A DNA stretch of 6,229 nucleotides, taken from assembly GCA_902783735.1 (NCBI GenBank), contig CACZSE010000059.1, forward strand, positions 1-6,229, in the 5' to 3' direction. The DNA comes from an uncultured Lachnospiraceae bacterium. Lineage in GTDB: Bacteria; Bacillota; Clostridia; Lachnospirales; Lachnospiraceae. Shown one piece after another: positions 5,682 to 6,229 of the stretch (position 1 is the stretch's first letter; every line of letters starts with the position of its first letter). The notes below the pieces were generated by a model, which saw only the letters and a list, made by a program, of their open reading frames with translations, was not told the DNA's origin and searched no databases. Made by a program: the position numbers and the translations under genes.

Positions 5682-6229
5682 AGTTTTTCCACGCTTTCAA
5701 ACATGTATCTCTGCTTTTTAAAAGTCAGTTCCAAAAGAAGTGACAGGTATTTTATGACTATGGTCAGAATGATGAAGAGGCCGAAAAATGCAAAGCTTAA
5801 AAACAGCATGGTGGTTGTCCAGCCTTCTATCGCTATATCGTTTATGTACATTACAAGTGCATAGATTGCAGTAAATACCATTACCATTGCCATTGCGGTC
5901 GAAAGCAGGAACGACGCTTTATATCCCACCTGTGTAAATAAGATCAGTGAATTGGCCGCCAGCTCTCTTCGTTCTTTCTTTTCTGCTTTATCATGGCTGT
6001 AGTCACTGTCATATACCGGTTTGTATGACAGGTTGGTCACTTTAAGTCCGCAGTTTGCATACAAAGCCTTTCGATAGGGTATTGCACGGTTCAATGACTG
6101 GATCCTGTTTATTCCTCTTCTTGAAAGGATCCTGAAATTGTCACTTTCAAGCTTATGTTCTGTATCGGAATATCTGTTATATAAAGTGTAAAAAATATTC
6201 GATCCGGCGCTGTTTTTCTTTTCATCCGA
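5678..6229 (-). CDS. Family 2 glycosyltransferase with C-terminal membrane helices, C-terminal fragment
   Basis: The frame is open to the right edge, giving the last 183 residues of a protein whose start and catalytic domain (nucleotide-sugar DxD region) lie outside. The visible part begins SDEKKNSAGSNIFYTLYNRYSD, then ESDNFRILSRRGINRIQSL (28-46) and the RKALYANCGLKVTNLSYKPV stretch (53-72). It is followed by two membrane helices (about 105-129 and 137-163) and a short basic C-terminus. The order of a D-F-R-x-L-S-R segment, an RxLYxxxG-like step, and then two helices is typical of GT2 enzymes of the DPM1/GtrB/ArnC type. These move a sugar from a nucleotide donor to polyprenyl phosphate, or act at the inner membrane face. 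A TTG at 6094 could be read as a start for a 138-residue product, but the conserved GT2 segment continues upstream of it in frame, so it is an internal codon. The stop overlaps the isomerase-like gene by 4 nt. Donor and acceptor are unknown. Confidence 0.85.
   Translation of the reverse strand, partial: SDEKKNSAGSNIFYTLYNRYSDTEHKLESDNFRILSRRGINRIQSLNRAIPYRKALYANCGLKVTNLSYKPVYDSDYSHDKAEKKERRELAANSLILFTQVGYKASFLLSTAMAMVMVFTAIYALVMYINDIAIEGWTTTMLFLSFAFFGLFIILTIVIKYLSLLLELTFKKQRYMFESVEKL

Noticed and set aside
5678..6094. A separate 138-residue membrane protein starting at TTG 6094
   Set aside because: The frame continues open to the right edge and encodes conserved GT2 residues (ESDNFRILSRRG) upstream of the TTG, so this codon is an internal Leu of a longer glycosyltransferase.

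Overview
The window looks like the interior of a Gram-positive surface-polysaccharide or glycan gene cluster. It probably comes from an anaerobic Firmicute of the Clostridia, and the protein flavour is closest to Lachnospiraceae. This is inferred from the gene content, AT-leaning codons, AGGAG-type ribosome binding sites and tight gene packing; no rRNA or other marker is present. All six supported genes lie on the minus strand, so transcription runs from the right end of the window to the left.

In transcription order: (1) the C-terminal 183 residues of a membrane-anchored family 2 glycosyltransferase, cut by the right edge (5678-6229). (2) A xylose-isomerase-like TIM-barrel sugar isomerase/epimerase homologue (4887-5681), joined to the glycosyltransferase by an ATGA overlap. 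(3) After a 62-nt gap with an inverted repeat and a possible extended -10 box, an 86-residue membrane protein with a YIDPS motif just after a signal-peptidase-like site (4564-4824). (4) After a 92-nt gap with a palindrome and a strong hairpin, an 816-residue O-antigen ligase/polymerase-like membrane protein with an added N-terminal extracytoplasmic domain (2021-4471). (5) Overlapping it by 17 nt, a four-helix membrane-bound NDP-sugar 4,6-dehydratase of the PglF/WbpM/CapD type (169-2037). (6) At the left edge, the first 50 codons of a phosphoglycosyl transferase that starts glycan assembly on undecaprenyl phosphate (1-152, truncated).

Together the genes cover much of a lipid-linked glycan pathway. 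The dehydratase makes a modified UDP-sugar. The phosphoglycosyl transferase probably loads that sugar, or a related one, onto the lipid carrier. The family 2 enzyme adds or supplies a sugar at the membrane. The ligase/polymerase-like protein handles finished chains on the outer face. The roles of the TIM-barrel protein and the YIDPS protein are not known from sequence. No tRNA, rRNA, CRISPR array, insertion sequence, attachment site or canonical U-tract terminator was seen, and the plus strand holds no convincing gene.

The pathway itself is familiar. The parts most worth a second look are the small YIDPS protein, the extra ectodomain and acidic insert in the ligase-like protein, and the two structured intergenic gaps around the small gene.
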